From Macrocybe gigantea (taxonomy: Eukaryota; Basidiomycota; Agaricomycetes; Agaricales; Callistosporiaceae): a stretch of DNA of 64,000 nucleotides. The notes under the pieces were generated by a model, which was not told where the DNA came from, did no database searches, and worked only from the letters and a program-made list of their open reading frames with translations. The DNA is taken from assembly GCA_011319805.1 (NCBI GenBank), contig SJRY01000212.1, forward strand, positions 1-64,000. Reading direction: 5' to 3'. The translations under genes and the position numbers were made by a program. Each line of letters starts with the position of its first letter. Within the stretch, counting starts at the first letter, position 1. Below are positions 22,575-34,476 of the stretch, piece after piece.

Positions 22575-24759
22575 CTATCTTGGGATAGACTTGGAAGTCG
22601 GAGTGACTTGCTGTACTGATTTCGGGTCAGCAGGCAGGGTGTCGTATATCGGACAAAGATTTTTCCACTCAGCTGGAAGCGCATTGTAAAAGCGCATCGT
22701 CGAGCCATGACAACAAGATTAACTCAAAGAATACTCACACGTCGGTTTGTTGCATTTGGGCATGTCCTTTGCATCTTCGGAAAACACAACGGCGAGACCG
22801 CTAGACGGACGATTCATCAAGGTTCATAGGTGTTCATCCTCGCGACTCACAGATTCAAATGCCAGTCAATGTGACTAAAAAAGTTCGAGAACTCATCATT
22901 GACAGAGACGCAAAGCGGGACATCGACCTCACCAACGGAGGAGCCACGAGCCAGCATTATCCGTAGTGAAACGGATGGTAACGTTGCTACCAACATCTCC
23001 TGCGTTAACCACGTCGCGTCGCACTGGGTCCTTGTAATTGAACACGGCGTAGGGCCCGGCACTCTTTACGACACTGAAAGAGTGCTGACCTGACATTAGC
23101 GAAACCTGGTCCAGGATGAATGTTCAGAAACATAAACAGAGCCATGCGGAAGAAGTTTCTACGCGCTCCTAGCCCCGTTCAGGATCTGAAGAAGGATAGG
23201 GACGAGGGGGCTTTATAAGAGTTTCCGTTCACCAAGAACCAGAAATTTTGGAAATCAAAATCGAGCGCCAAGTTCAGGTTCACGTCGGCGCCCCAGGCCA
23301 GGGCTTTCCTGGTGCGTGCGGGCCAGTAAGGGGCCAAAAGTCTGCTTCGTCCATCAACGTTCCACTTGTCGGAGTCGATTTTGGATCGACAACTGCTGCT
23401 CCCTTGTATCCGAGGATTGCTGAATTCAAACCGTTTGCGAATGTCGTGCTCATATTCCCGTTCCCCGAATGTGGAAATGCTCTGATCCAGTAATTATTCA
23501 CTGGCTGATTTGCAGTCAGAACGAAGGAGTAGCGTTGACCTAGATATGTGGATTTCGTAGATCACAGGATGACACACCGCCCGACAGAGAAGAACTCACC
23601 CGCAAATATTTGCAACTTATCAACAGTCAGAGGTTGAGTGTTTTCACCGTCGGCCTCGATGATCGTCAAGCGGTGGCCATCGATAGAGAACATATAATTT
23701 GGATCACAAGAAATCGAGACCAGCCGAAAACGATAGCGTTTCCTGTGCTGGATGTTGATCACTGCCAACTCTGACGCTGGGCCTACCATCGTAACGTCCC
23801 TTCCCATTGATTAGCATGGAATTCGCAACGGCTATACCGTTATGGAAGGAGAAGGCGATGATACCTGAAACAGGGTTAGGAGTCAACGACCAGATAACAA
23901 AAACGGAAATTCAGTTTCGTTTACATTCACCTAGAGTTATAATAGTACATTCTAGGGACAAGGAAATGACTTGACGGAGTGTCATAATTCAAATAAATCG
24001 CGAACGATCATCGACTGGGCCATCCGTCAGCTCTTAAGTGATAGGCAATGAAATACATCAACTTACCATCATAAAGATGTCGACGTGCGTTGCGTGGGTC
24101 GTACACGATGAAAGGGCTGCGCACACCATCACAACATTGTGTAGCTGAAGACAAAAACATCGAGGAGCAATTAGGAAGGAATCAGTTGGAGAGCACCCCC
24201 CACGCACCAAAGTGTGGATGATACCAGAATGTACCCGCTTGATGCAGGACGGCGAACTCGTACAAGAAAGAGTGATTAGGTGATATTGGGCATTGAGTGA
24301 CGCCGACGGGTCCATCAGCGTAATTGGTCCCTTTCTGGAAGAAGCCGTGCCAATGCTGAAGAATTCAGACGACGCGATTGGTATTGCAGGAAAGCGGATA
24401 ACTAACTATACTGTACTCCTTTCCATTGTCACGTCTGTGAGTTGATTCACAACATTTAGGCGGAATCTGTCGCCCTGCGGTCAGAAGATTGGGTTAAAGA
24501 TAATTAAATTTATGCTTAGGACCCCAAAATAACGGACCTTCGTTCCTCTGGTAAGCGGACCAGGGAAAACACTTCCACCAGGAAAGCACTACGATGCAAA
24601 AAAGTGTCAACATGCGCAAAAGATCTATATCGCATAGAATGCGGCGTACGAGCGCTTGAAGCCATCAGGAGCGATGACCTCATTGACGACCCGTAAATGA
24701 GCGGAGGGACCGAGAACGGCAGCAGGCAATAAGTACAGAGCGGAGGTCCAGATTACCAT
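22575..24759 (-). pseudogene. Laccase (multicopper oxidase), multiply disabled
   Basis: Laccases oxidise phenols and lignin-related substrates outside the cell using four copper ions. The gene reads leftward from 24759 (signal-like MVIWTSALYLLPAAVLG). Copper motif L1 ([17 protein letters not shown]) is intact; L2 is WYHPHF (usual HSH, both His kept). Domain 2 ([28 protein letters not shown]) and domain 3 are recognisable. Disabling changes: frameshifts between domain 2 blocks near 23790 and 23290, a lost C in the C-run near 23195, an in-frame TAG after NGARSA (about 23150), loss of the HPFHLHG motif (L3), and RCHIDWH where HCHIDWH (L4) is expected. The C-terminus (LCPIYDTLPADP) is kept to the stop at 22575. 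This is a dead or dying copy. Confidence 0.88.
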
Positions 24760-25613
24760 CGTGCTAACAGTGAAGGAAAATGAAGTAGGATATCACCTCT
24801 ACGGCGCCGAGTCTGTGAATTCCGAGCTGTCAGGAACACCAGCACTTCTGGTAGAACCCGCCGAGTAGATTCATATGCTATAGACAGACTGTGGCTCTCC
24901 GGATGTGCGGAGACATGGATGGTTCGAAGGACTCTTGCAGAGCAAATAAGAATCAATAGTTGGAAACGGTTATAAAACCAACACTGATACAGCATTGGCA
25001 ATCGGTGCTAAAGGCAAAACAACATGAGCTTTTGATGATTTCAAGTTCCGTTTACCTTCAATCTGGATGGAATGCGTCTCGGCCTAGGTGCTAGCAATGG
25101 TAAAACCGTTCCCACCACGAGCATCCAGGTTGCAGGTCTGGCCGAGTCTTGCAGAGAATTCGGAATGTTTGACGTTGATGTTGATTTCAGATCAAAAAGC
25201 TGATGATTGCCTCAGAATGAATACAGTCCTTTCTATCTGCCAGGGAAAATGCGAAATCATTGGAAGATTGAGTGCTAGCGTGAGTCCTTGTAAGTTCGGC
25301 CACACCCACATCGTTGGCCCCTGCGACCTGTGCAGCACCTCATGTATTGATGACAATTGAGTACTGGGAAAATATCAGAAATGACATGTGAGGGCTGTCG
25401 AGGTGTCGATGCTCATTTTTTTTCCATCTGATGGACGATAATGCGAGGTGTAAGGTGTCATCGGCGAAAGCCGATTCCCAACGGCAGCGGGCTTAGGAGT
25501 TGTAGAAAGACAAGCTCCGTTGACTGATACTAGACTAGTCCTGGGCACCAAATCAACCTTTAGTGAATGTAACATCGCCAGAATCCTGCGCCTATGCACG
25601 AAATTAAAATACC
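24760..25613. other. Laccase upstream region and spacer, no gene recognised
   Basis: About 850 bp between the laccase remnant and the SnoaL-like gene. Short frames on both strands (for example minus 25375-25599) show no recognisable domain. It probably includes the former laccase promoter. Confidence 0.35.
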
Positions 25614-26230
25614 CTACGACGAATTGGCGGGTACGTTTCCGAGATTGATAGGCACCGATTCGTCGAGGGTGGTGAAGAAGAGATGAACGATGCGTCGCTT
25701 ATCTTCGCCTTGCGCATTCGGGTCTTGAGCGATTCTGCGTTGTTGGAGTCGTTAGTCTCGGCCCAAGAACCGAAGCAGACGTCGACCGTTACTCACTTGG
25801 CACTGAAGACGTATGTTGTCGTTGTCTGAGCAGGGCCGACACGTATTCTGAACTTCAAAGAGCGCGTGACAACGAAGCAGCCCGCGACAATTGCGCCTGG
25901 TCGATAGTGCGGTGAACAGATGGTTAAAATATTAGCGATCTTAGGGAACGATTGGACGAACTCCAGGATCCGAATGCCCAGCAGCGGGAACTTCGAATGC
26001 TTCTTTCCACTCTAGCGATGCCCTCGTCGCTGAGAAGGTGCGATTCTGTATAGTTTCTACCAAATTCTCATAAGGGACAGCTCGATGATTGGAGATGATC
26101 TCGGCCGTTGACGAAAAGTCGATTCACAGGCAGCTTTCAACGTAGCTTCATCGGTGGACGATGCGGATTCGAAGATTCTTGTAAAGTGTTCCTTGAGCCA
26201 GGCTTTGGAGGCAAAATCTTCGGAAGACAT
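25614..26230 (-). pseudogene. Small SnoaL/NTF2-like hypothetical protein with a frameshift
   Basis: Reads leftward from MSSEDFASKAWLKEHFTRIF at 26230. After a frame change near 26095 it continues with EIISNHRAVPYENL and FSATRASLEWKEAFEVPA. After an intron come VVTRSLKFRIRVGPAQTTTT and, after a further intron, EDKRRIVHLFFTTLDES to the stop at 25614. The arrangement resembles a family of about 150-residue basidiomycete proteins with a cone-shaped SnoaL/NTF2-like fold, recalled rather than computed. The block around KAACES and the next conserved block are in different frames with no room for an intron, so the copy is probably broken unless the sequence has an indel error. Confidence 0.45.
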
Positions 26231-26418
26231 GAGTGCGGGTGGCAACCCAGCTGCTCGTGGAATCTTTCTGATTCAGTTTATTGTGATAATCTGACGTCAA
26301 CAAGCACAGCTATGTTGCATTCAAACGCATACAAATCGTCCAGACTTAAGAACTACATAACAACAGGCCTGCAGCAAGATTCACTACCGCAGATGTTAAT
26401 GTCTGTCGAATCGCAGCC

Positions 26419-29400
26419 CTAGTCATTTTTTTTACGATGACGTACCATGAAATACATCCTGCCTTCTTGCGCCTTGGCAAGGGGTAAAAATTCCTTCTCA
26501 AACACACCCAAGTCCGCTTTTCCCTTTCCTTTTCCTTTCACGCTCGGTTCAGACAGAGCGTTAGATCCAGGCGCATAGTGATGCTTAGCGCGTGCGCAAA
26601 CAATGTCGGCGTCTATGGATGTTTAGACCACAATTTATCGACCTAGGAGTGGGCTTACAGTAAACGGGGGCCGGAATGGAAACCGAACGCGTTGCCCTGG
26701 CATGGATGTGACACATGGCATAGGAGAATGATTGAAGAGAATCGGCACTAAACAGTATTCAATATCTCCGAAGATAGATCGGTGATAAGACTACTCACTC
26801 GAATTCATTATCCTAACGGCGAATATCTCGAGTTAGCGGACGATGGATAAAAGTAAACAGCTAACGAACATCATGTATCACCTGATACGATGGTATTAAA
26901 AAGCGGTCATGGTATTAACGTTGGACAGGACTCACATAATAGTGGGCAGGCCTGCTGGTCCCCAAGATACCGCCATGGCTTTGCAGATAGAAATCGAAGT
27001 CAGTGGGATGCGTAATATCAGTATCTACAACGGTCCCGGCAGGACAATTTCCGCTTCGATCTTCGTCACCCTTCTTCTCTGGTTTAAAGCGGTAATGATG
27101 CCTCTTCCCCACGACAATGAGAGTGATTTTGGCTTCGATCTTCAAGTCTAAGCATGCTCCTAAGCTCGGAAATTGAGTATCATGATAGCAAGACCGTTCG
27201 AAAGTACGAACTGTACAGCTGAGGCAGCTCTGCGCAAGAATGCATTTTAGCACCATGCAATAATGACGGGCTTCCCGACATACCTTTGTCGCGGACTTGA
27301 ATATACTCTGCCTCTGAAACACCGTCTGCAGGAAATTTCAGCAATGTACTATGAAGTGAAGTTATCCCTAGCTTACCTCGATAAAAGATGATGCGCTTCG
27401 GCTTAATGTCATTCTTCTTCTCTGTGTCACGACGATAGTCCATATATTTCATTAATGCATTCTGATATTTTCATCAGATCGTATCCGATGCGAAGCCGTG
27501 AGGAGGGCACACCTTGGTCATCAAGTACATGTCTTCAATGATCTGAGTCCTAGTAGGCTGGACGCGTGTAATTGCAGTATACTTGACCAAGTTGGAATCC
27601 AAGCTCGAAACAAGAGCCGTGAATGATGGCTGGTCATGAACGCCGGGAGGCGGATCTATCACATCGGCGCCTAATGGTAGCGTCAAAGGTAAAGCCTGAC
27701 GTAGTATCATGCCGATAGTAAATGTTCGTACCTAGCACAATGGTAGGTAGGTTGGGGTCCAGCTTCTCGACGCCGCGTGAGTCAGGAATCACATTTATTC
27801 CACCCAATTTGACATTGATTCTGGCAGCGAGGACATGCAGTCAAGCCGGTGGATGAGCTTGAAGATCAGAGCTAGACATACTTCATAGCAACGTTAGCCC
27901 AATACTGTTTGTTCGCTTTGAAGACCCGTGAACCCTTGACACATTGCGTCGGAACACCGGCCTAAATTTCTAAATCGTCATGTGCCAGACAAGATTAGAG
28001 CACTTCAACCCACCAGGACATCACCGTAGCTGAAAGCAAGACCTTAGGATCACGCGAGGATCACAAGCAGGAAACGTACTGCTTAATTTTGTTGTATATG
28101 TCATTACCATGCTCGGGAACGACAATGATGATGATGTCAGGTTGACTGTCGTAATGCTGGACACATTGACTTCTGGCATCTCGTAGTTGCTGCATTGACG
28201 AATGCTATTGTGAAGTGGGTTTGTGTAATGTTATTGGATCACGAACCTCGAAAATATTGCCCTGCCCATTCAACGAGGGCAGTATTAGGGCATCCTGCTT
28301 GTTTATACCCATGCCTGGGACGAATGACGAATATGAATGGCAGAGGGCTAAGAACGGCGCTCAATACATACCGGCGTTTTCACAGGCCTCAGCTAAGCCA
28401 TCTCGGAGACGTTCAAGGACGACCTGTTTTGTTCTGGGTCGTAATTCAGGATGAGCCAGCGCGCGACGTTAGCGGGCCGGAAGAATTTCTTGTCCCTCCT
28501 GTGAAATCAAGATCGTTAGTCTGATGCACCCAGGGAAGGGAAAACATGATTGACATATTCCAAGAACCATCCTTCTAAAATGCAATGTGAGGAATATGAA
28601 ACAACGGGCAAAATAGACAGACGCATACTATATTCCGAATAGTCTGAGATTCGCCATAGATCAGAGCAGGAGGAACGATACGCCGGGCCGAAGTATTGAG
28701 GAAATTTTCGCCACCGGCCTCGATGTCGACGCCAAATGCCCGAAGGTGGTCGGATTGCCCATAAGACATCATCTACTTGCGGCATGAATAAAGCTGAAAC
28801 AATGCATGACGTAAATGTTACTCACTTCCATGCCTTTCCTAATCTCTTCAAAGCGCGCCTGGGGCGAAGAGACGCGAACTTCGTTATTTCCGCGATCTTG
28901 TCTTCTGGGAATTGGTTTCTCGCCAGTGTTCCTGGCATCACAGTACAAAATTCGAGCGGTACATAGACGTTGGTGCCCAACTGAAGCCACGGTAGTATCA
29001 GCAATGGTCAATCTGACAACGTTCAAACTCACCTCGACGCAAATAATGTTGGCGTAAGACAAGGACAAGTTGGCTTCCTTGTAGTAGGCCTCGACGGTCA
29101 TCGTCTTGCCACTGGAAATCCGGAATGTCTGCTCTTTGGCACTCTTTGATGTAAAGCCTTTGATCGTCCTGACTTTTTTCTTGTATGTCAATGTGACTTG
29201 CGCTCCAATTAGCCTGTTGAGTGCTCCTCGCTTGGGGTGCTCAAGCGCCGTAACATTTTTTGCGCCCATGCATAGCAGACAGACGTCAATTAGGGGTCCG
29301 GGTTGGAACATCAGTCCGGTGGAGATGTCAACATTGAGAAGAATTTTTCCTGTCGCCATCCTAACGGAAAGAATGTAGCCCCGCCAAAGCTCTAGACCGT

Positions 29401-30433
29401 TTCCGATGGATTGCTTGCCGGCGTCCGTGAAAAAAGAACGGGCGTTGAACGGCCTGTTCTGCGAGATGGCTTCCATCTTGACAAGTATATTGAGTCCCTT
29501 TCTCAGCGGGATAAGATAATCCGGTCAGTATGCAATGGTGATAAGCAAGACTTGCCATATTTCCAGTCGCGACTACTTCATCGTAAGGATATGATCCTTG
29601 GCAGTGTTGGTGCAAAAAACTAGTAGTGAAACCATCAGCCGTTATTTGAACGCATTTGAGAGCAAGGCGAGACCTTAGATCGATAGCCCGGAGTTTAGTG
29701 ATCTTCAATTTATAACTTTTGTACCGGGCACTGGCCTCTGTACCGTCCGTGTACTCGTCCACGAGTCGCACGTCAAACTTGTAAAAAAAAATCAAGCGGA
29801 ATCTTAAACCGCCTTCAGAGAGGCGCACCTCGGCAGAATCATTCTCCAAAGGCAGTTCATTGGGGGCAAATAAGAACTTCTTCCCATCGTGAACGACATG
29901 GTTGAATATGTCTTGATGGAGCACTTGAAGTTCCTTGAAGACTTTGAACATCAAAGACCTCGGTCCAGCCGGTATGATGGCTGCATTTCAAATGAGAAAA
30001 TCTACCGCCTTGGAAACTATTCGGAGCTCGCCACTCACAAACTATGGATAAAGCCGGGCAACATTAATACGCAGCTACATGTCACTGCATTGAAAAGGCT
30101 GCCAACCTTCGTATTGATGATAGACTCGTGTTTGAACATTCAATTTGAATGCATTTATTGCAATTGGCAATGGTGAACCGGCCTTTCCATAACTTGGGCG
30201 CGGTACACCAATAGAACGCGACTTGGGGGGTTCTTTAAATTCAAGAAATTAATGTTTTGCCCGAAAATGCTCTGATCAGACCTACGAGCGAGTGGGAGGC
30301 TCGAAGCCTCTCCGACTGCTCCTTCGCGAACTGCGGCAGCCTGGGGGCCAGGCTTGCGGACTTTCTGCTTTTGCTTGCGAGAACGGCCCCTAGAAGCTGC
30401 AGTACGTGTAGGCTCAGTAGAAGTTGGCTGCAT
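26419..30433 (-). CDS. Argonaute (AGO/QDE-2-like) small-RNA effector
   Basis: Core protein of RNA silencing: binds small RNAs and targets complementary transcripts. Reads leftward from [20 protein letters not shown] (30433) to TAG at 26419 with about 20 short introns. Visible in order: basic RGR-type N-terminus, ArgoN ([14 protein letters not shown]), linker with [13 protein letters not shown] ([12 protein letters not shown] ... ANIICVE), MID ([15 protein letters not shown]) and PIWI. PIWI catalytic Asp are in [12 protein letters not shown] and RDGVSEAEY, and His in [10 protein letters not shown]; the fourth position, Glu in human AGO2 (RQEII), is Gln here (RTQII). The C-terminal part has [18 protein letters not shown] split by an intron after the Tyr. 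Two one-base losses in C-runs (28861-28864 and about 28432) shift the frame: errors or real damage. One intron seems GC-AG (near 29550). Confidence 0.9.
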
Positions 30434-30757
30434 CGTCAACGTGAGTCAGTGGTAACGTGCGAAACGTTAGTGCTGCAACATTTATATTGGGGCTCGGCCA
30501 TGGCCGGCAGTCACGCGACACATCGTGGCTCTCGATGTACGTGGATATCTAAGTAACAGCGCTTTGGAACTTGTTGTAATTTTGAAAAAATGAAACAAAA
30601 TACAGCACAAGAGCAGCAGGCTCATCGCCTTGGCCAGCTCGTATGACGGAAAATTGGAATTTCAAATGTGGCAATGTGTCAGAGTTTGGCCTTCTTTGTC
30701 TAGCCCACTATAGCACCGGTACAGAATCTCCGTCAACAACGGTGACGACCACCGCCG
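30434..30757. promoter_or_regulatory. Divergent promoter between Argonaute and RRP46
   Basis: Head-to-head spacing of 324 bp between the Argonaute start (30433, minus) and the RRP46 start (30758, plus). No TATA box is clear. Both neighbours act in RNA metabolism, so shared regulation is possible, but this rests on position only. Confidence 0.4.
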
Positions 30758-31702
30758 ATGTCCTCTTACCTGGAACTCCATCATCCTCATCGGCGGCGTC
30801 ATGACGGTCGCCACGACACTCAGGCGCGCACGTCCAGCATCTCATTTCCCGGTCTGGCGCGTGTCGATGGATCTGCACAGTTTTCCTTCATCTCAGCAGA
30901 AGTCATCAAACCGAAATCATCCGCGGCGCTAGGACTGAGGGGACCAAGCGCGTTATGTTCAGTCTCGGGTCCTATCGATGTCAGACTGTCTTTGGAAAAT
31001 CCGTCGCACGCAACATTTGAAGTTCTTGTCCGACCGCTCTCCCACATCTCTGGGACGGAATCGAAAGCCCTTGCAGCAACAATTCGCACGCTGCTCACGC
31101 CATCTCTGATGCTTTCCAACAATCCACGAACTCTTGTACAACTCGTCGTGCAAGCCTTAGTCCCCATATACGGTTCCAGGTATCACGGCGGCTGGACGGA
31201 CCCGGTCCTTGCAGCTATGATCAACGCCAGCACGCTTTCGCTGCTCAACGCTGGGTCACTCCCCATGAGGGGTGTAGTTTGTGCCGTTGCCGTCGGTCGG
31301 AGAAGCGATGACGATTCTCTCATCGTCGATCCTGATGAGCACGAGGACGATCCTAGATTACTCTCGGCATCAGGTTGTTTTGCGTTTCTGTTTGCAAGTG
31401 ACATCGGAATTGAAGGCATGAGTAGCCATTGCGTTTGGACGAATTGGAGATCCATCCGATCCGCTTCTGCCGCGGCTGTGCCGTTCGACGAAAAACTGTC
31501 TAGCGATGCCCAACATCTTGCTCAGCAAGCTGTGCGCGTTATCTACGAAGCCATGAAAAAGAGCATCGATGCCATGCTTAACCCTCCTGATCGCTCCACC
31601 TTTCCGGCGAAAATCAAAACGCCTGAGTCCGATGACAATAAGCAGAAACGAGACGAGGTCCGAGCTTTTAGTGATGCCGATGACGACAAGATGGAAATCT
31701 AA
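30758..31702 (+). CDS. RRP46: Exosome complex component RRP46 (RNase PH-like)
   Basis: Structural subunit of the six-member RNase PH ring of the RNA exosome, which processes and degrades RNA 3' ends in nucleus and cytoplasm. Single exon, 314 residues. The RNase PH-like core is visible: DGSAQFSFISAEVIK near residue 38, GPIDVRLSLENPSHATFEV, LVQLVVQALVPIYG, the segment DPVLAAMINASTLSLLNAG typical of this fold, and PMRGVVCAVAVGR. The C-terminus is a variable charged extension (KTPESDDNKQKRDE ... DDDKMEI) longer than in most relatives. No disruption seen. It is divergently paired with Argonaute. Confidence 0.85.
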   Translation: MSSYLELHHPHRRRHDGRHDTQARTSSISFPGLARVDGSAQFSFISAEVIKPKSSAALGLRGPSALCSVSGPIDVRLSLENPSHATFEVLVRPLSHISGTESKALAATIRTLLTPSLMLSNNPRTLVQLVVQALVPIYGSRYHGGWTDPVLAAMINASTLSLLNAGSLPMRGVVCAVAVGRRSDDDSLIVDPDEHEDDPRLLSASGCFAFLFASDIGIEGMSSHCVWTNWRSIRSASAAAVPFDEKLSSDAQHLAQQAVRVIYEAMKKSIDAMLNPPDRSTFPAKIKTPESDDNKQKRDEVRAFSDADDDKMEI

Positions 31703-32276
31703 TATCCTCTGGCTCTGGTGAATTGTCTACTCGTATTTATCACTTGATTGGAGACGAGCAATTGATCTTTCAATCGCACTAGGTCGAATTTTTTGCCAAC
31801 TCAGACTAGTCACGGGTATCAGGCGTTATTTATAGTCTTGTCACAATGGTACACAGCTTCGATCATCAAAATACGCTCATCGTCTCGACATCATGCTATA
31901 GTCTTGCCCGAGTTGATCATTCGACAGCAAGCAGTGTTTTTAGATGCCTAGTTGCTCGTTGGTGCCAGTAGTGCCCGTTGCTATCAGCCGAAGATAGCAA
32001 CCCCTCAACGTTCATGTTAGGAATTTTCGTGTTCGTGGACTCTCTTGATCCTTGCATCTCCCAATGTACTCAAAGAAAAATAATGCGCGACTTACGGAGA
32101 ACGCATTGCCTTTGCCCTTCGACTGATCCAAGACCAACGTAGCAAGGATCTCCTTGATCCTGACCGATCATCTGTGTCGGCCTTTCGTTATAAATTTTCT
32201 CTATCCTGAGGATGGCGAGTCCCCAGAAGCTGGTCTTCCTCAACAGAACTTTTCTAGTCAAACAAGTCTCCACAAC
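31703..32276. other. Intergenic region, no gene recognised
   Basis: 574 bp between RRP46 and the next plus-strand gene. It must hold the RRP46 terminator and the promoter of the secreted protein at 32277. Frames here are short and unremarkable. Confidence 0.4.
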
Positions 32277-32946
32277 ATGCGATTGCTGGGCAACGCACTC
32301 TACGTCATTGGGCTCGTTCCCTTGACTTGCTTTTCGTTACCTCTAGCAGCGGGGTCAGATTCCCGACTTGTCGCGCGGTACGGTACCGCCGAATCGAGGA
32401 CGGTGGAAGCCTTCCCCGGAACGCCTTACATGCATGTCGGAAGCGCCGGTGAGCAGCCCAAGCTGGTGGAAAAGTTCCGCAACGGCCAGCTGGCCCCGAT
32501 GTACGTTTACTCGTATACTCGAAGCACATGGACATTCGTTACTGACAAACATTGTCCTTGCCAGATGTGGGCCACATCCTCAAGGCCTTGCCGTTTACAG
32601 ACCCACGACGCTTGTTGCGGAGAGGTCTTGCGTGGGCAAGAACTATTCCCGCCTCTCAGACGGTTTGCAGCTCGCGGTGGGCTTCCGGCCCGATGGCAGT
32701 AACCAATGCATCTATCCGTCCAGTAATTCCCAAGCCGCGCAAACAATGGGCTGGTGCTTTTTCATCAAGGTTAAACTGCAGGAGACGGCTGGAGGAACCA
32801 AGAAGTCGTCATCTAAATCTCCTGAGCGGAAGATGGATCTCAATTATATCCTCAACCCACAAAGTCGAACCAGTCAGGGCCACAACCGGGGCAGACCTGC
32901 CACTCATGGCCACCGCTCAGCTCAGAAATCCAGAACCGCACATTAA
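32277..32946 (+). CDS. Secreted hypothetical protein
   Basis: Exons 32277-32500 and 32565-32946 (GTACGT donor, GCCAG acceptor) give 201 residues in one frame. The frame is open upstream to 32154, but the Met at 32277 starts a clear signal peptide (MRLLGNALYVIGLVPLTCFS). The mature part has three evenly spaced cysteines in the second exon (CGPHPQGLAVYRP, RSCVGKNYSRL, NQCIYPSSN, then WCFFIKV) and a basic, Ser-rich, low-complexity tail. No domain recognised; probably an extracellular small protein. Not similar to the other secreted proteins in the window. Confidence 0.6.
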
Positions 32947-33964
32947 AGCATTTCCCTCCCAACTACGGCCCATGCATGATCGAAGACCTCCGCTGCTCAC
33001 TTAGACGGTCCTTGGTTAACCCTAAGCGAAGCAGCGAATGGTGATGCAGCGAGGTATGAACAGAATGAAGGAGGGACGATTAGGACTGAAGAAGAGTGAA
33101 CGAGAGGGAAAACGATCGAAGGGCGGGGGTGAATGGCTCCAACTACCGACGACGAGACTCTTATCTAGTAAAAGTAATGGCAAGGCGTAAACATGCAGCA
33201 ATCTCACCAGAATGACACAAGAACAGCATGAGGTTCCCCTGAGCAGGTCGTGAACAGTGGGGCGTCTGATTCGCACTGCGATGAGGTGCGGGGAGGGACC
33301 AGTCCTGGTAACTCTTAGTCTTTGGGATCCTCTTTTGTGTAGCTTCTCCCAAGCTATAGCACGACATAATGACGACAAAAAGGACGCACTAGGGACGCGA
33401 ACGAATGACACAGGCGGGCAGGCCGACTTTGAGAATAAAAAAACCAAGTCTGCTTTACTTCAGAGGTGCCCGAAAGGTAGTTTCATTCGCCTCAATTGCA
33501 ACCACTTCCCCATGAAATTTGCATCTTGATCCATTGAAGGCACACAGCAGAATCGTCTCTTGAGCATGCGCTATACATTGTACTTCGTTGAATGACCACG
33601 GGTTATAGGAGACGTATATAGTGCAGTATCTATCCAGGTGGTTTATTTGAATGATGTAGTTTAGGCAAGAATTGCTAGCTGGTCGCCCCGAAGTGAATAG
33701 AGCGACCAGGCGCCTTTGTCTTTTTCGCTCTTGACAGGTGCATCAAACTCCGCATCTTTGTTTGAGCATGCCTCCACCATTCGCAGCATTAAACGACTTT
33801 CAATGTCTCGAAGAATCCGTCAACATATGACATTCAACGCCACCATACCTTGCGCTCAGGCGGAAGTCCGTCAAATTTGAAACTCCGCAAGTTTGTGGCG
33901 AACGTATCCAAGTTCATCGCTGCTGGTAATCACAAAGATTTCAATTCTAACAACCCAACTTACC
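32947..33964. other. 1 kb spacer with no recognised gene
   Basis: Contains short overlapping frames on both strands (longest 33022-33447 minus, low-complexity, hydrophobic/Arg-rich). No domain, repeat or transposon end was recognised. The last part is expected to hold the original promoter of the split kinase-like gene. Confidence 0.4.
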
Positions 33965-34078
33965 ATGCTATCATCCAGGACCCTCTCACTCAGCATCCTC
34001 ACAGCTGCTGTTGCAACAGCCACGGTTGCATCATGGGCAGTACGGAAACATAATGTTCGGAGAAAAACAGCGCATTCG
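33965..34078 (+). pseudogene. Membrane-anchored kinase-like gene, 5' part (split by element A)
   Basis: The first 38 codons start MLSSRTLSLSILTAAVATA and contain a single hydrophobic segment followed by basic residues (RKHNVRRKTAHS). They match the N-terminus of the intact paralogue at 57042-58471 (MTSSTAVASSVIAIVLTAAM ... HRKRQDTRRK). The frame stops exactly where the 5' LTR of element A begins. The continuation lies 13.2 kb away at 47233. The last five bases, ATTCG, are the target-site duplication. Confidence 0.75.
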
Positions 34079-34474
34079 TGTTACGATTTCAGGATTAATC
34101 GCTATCTTAACAACGGACACGTGACTCAAAAGCCACATGACGAACATGTGACACAAATCGTGACGTGACAAACAAGACATAATGCAATGACTCGAGGAAA
34201 CCCTACGACAACGACGCGTCAGCATTAACCAGGGCATAGGGCTATTGCGCAATACCCGCAGGATACCACGAGGAGCGCAGCGGGCAAAGGGTTTCATGTA
34301 ACATGAGGATAGCACAAGTCATGGTCTGTGCTAAGTAGTTGTAGCGTATAAATACCTGAATTGTATGAAGTAGAACCCAGCTTCGAGCTGGCTAGTAATA
34401 GCATCCTTATCCCCGCCTCTCACATCTAAGGGTTAGTTAGAGTGACCTGCGTGCAGACTTAGTTTTGCATAGCA
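34079..34474 (+). repeat. 5' LTR of element A
   Basis: 396 bp, TG...CA ended. A TATA box (TATAAATA) lies at 34347-34354, and the segment AGCTTCGAGCT at 34379-34389 falls where transcription should start. Compare with the 3' LTR at 46836-47232. Confidence 0.95.
34347..34354 (+). promoter_or_regulatory. TATA box in 5' LTR of element A
   Basis: TATAAATA, 32 bp upstream of the AGCTTCGAGCT segment that is complementary to the primer site. This places the predicted 5' end of the transcript at or next to that segment. Confidence 0.65.
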
Positions 34475-34476
34475 AA

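Noticed and set aside
24900..24925. A tRNA-like B-box pattern (GGTTCGAAGG).
   Set aside because: No matching A-box or cloverleaf around it; no tRNA gene was found in the window.
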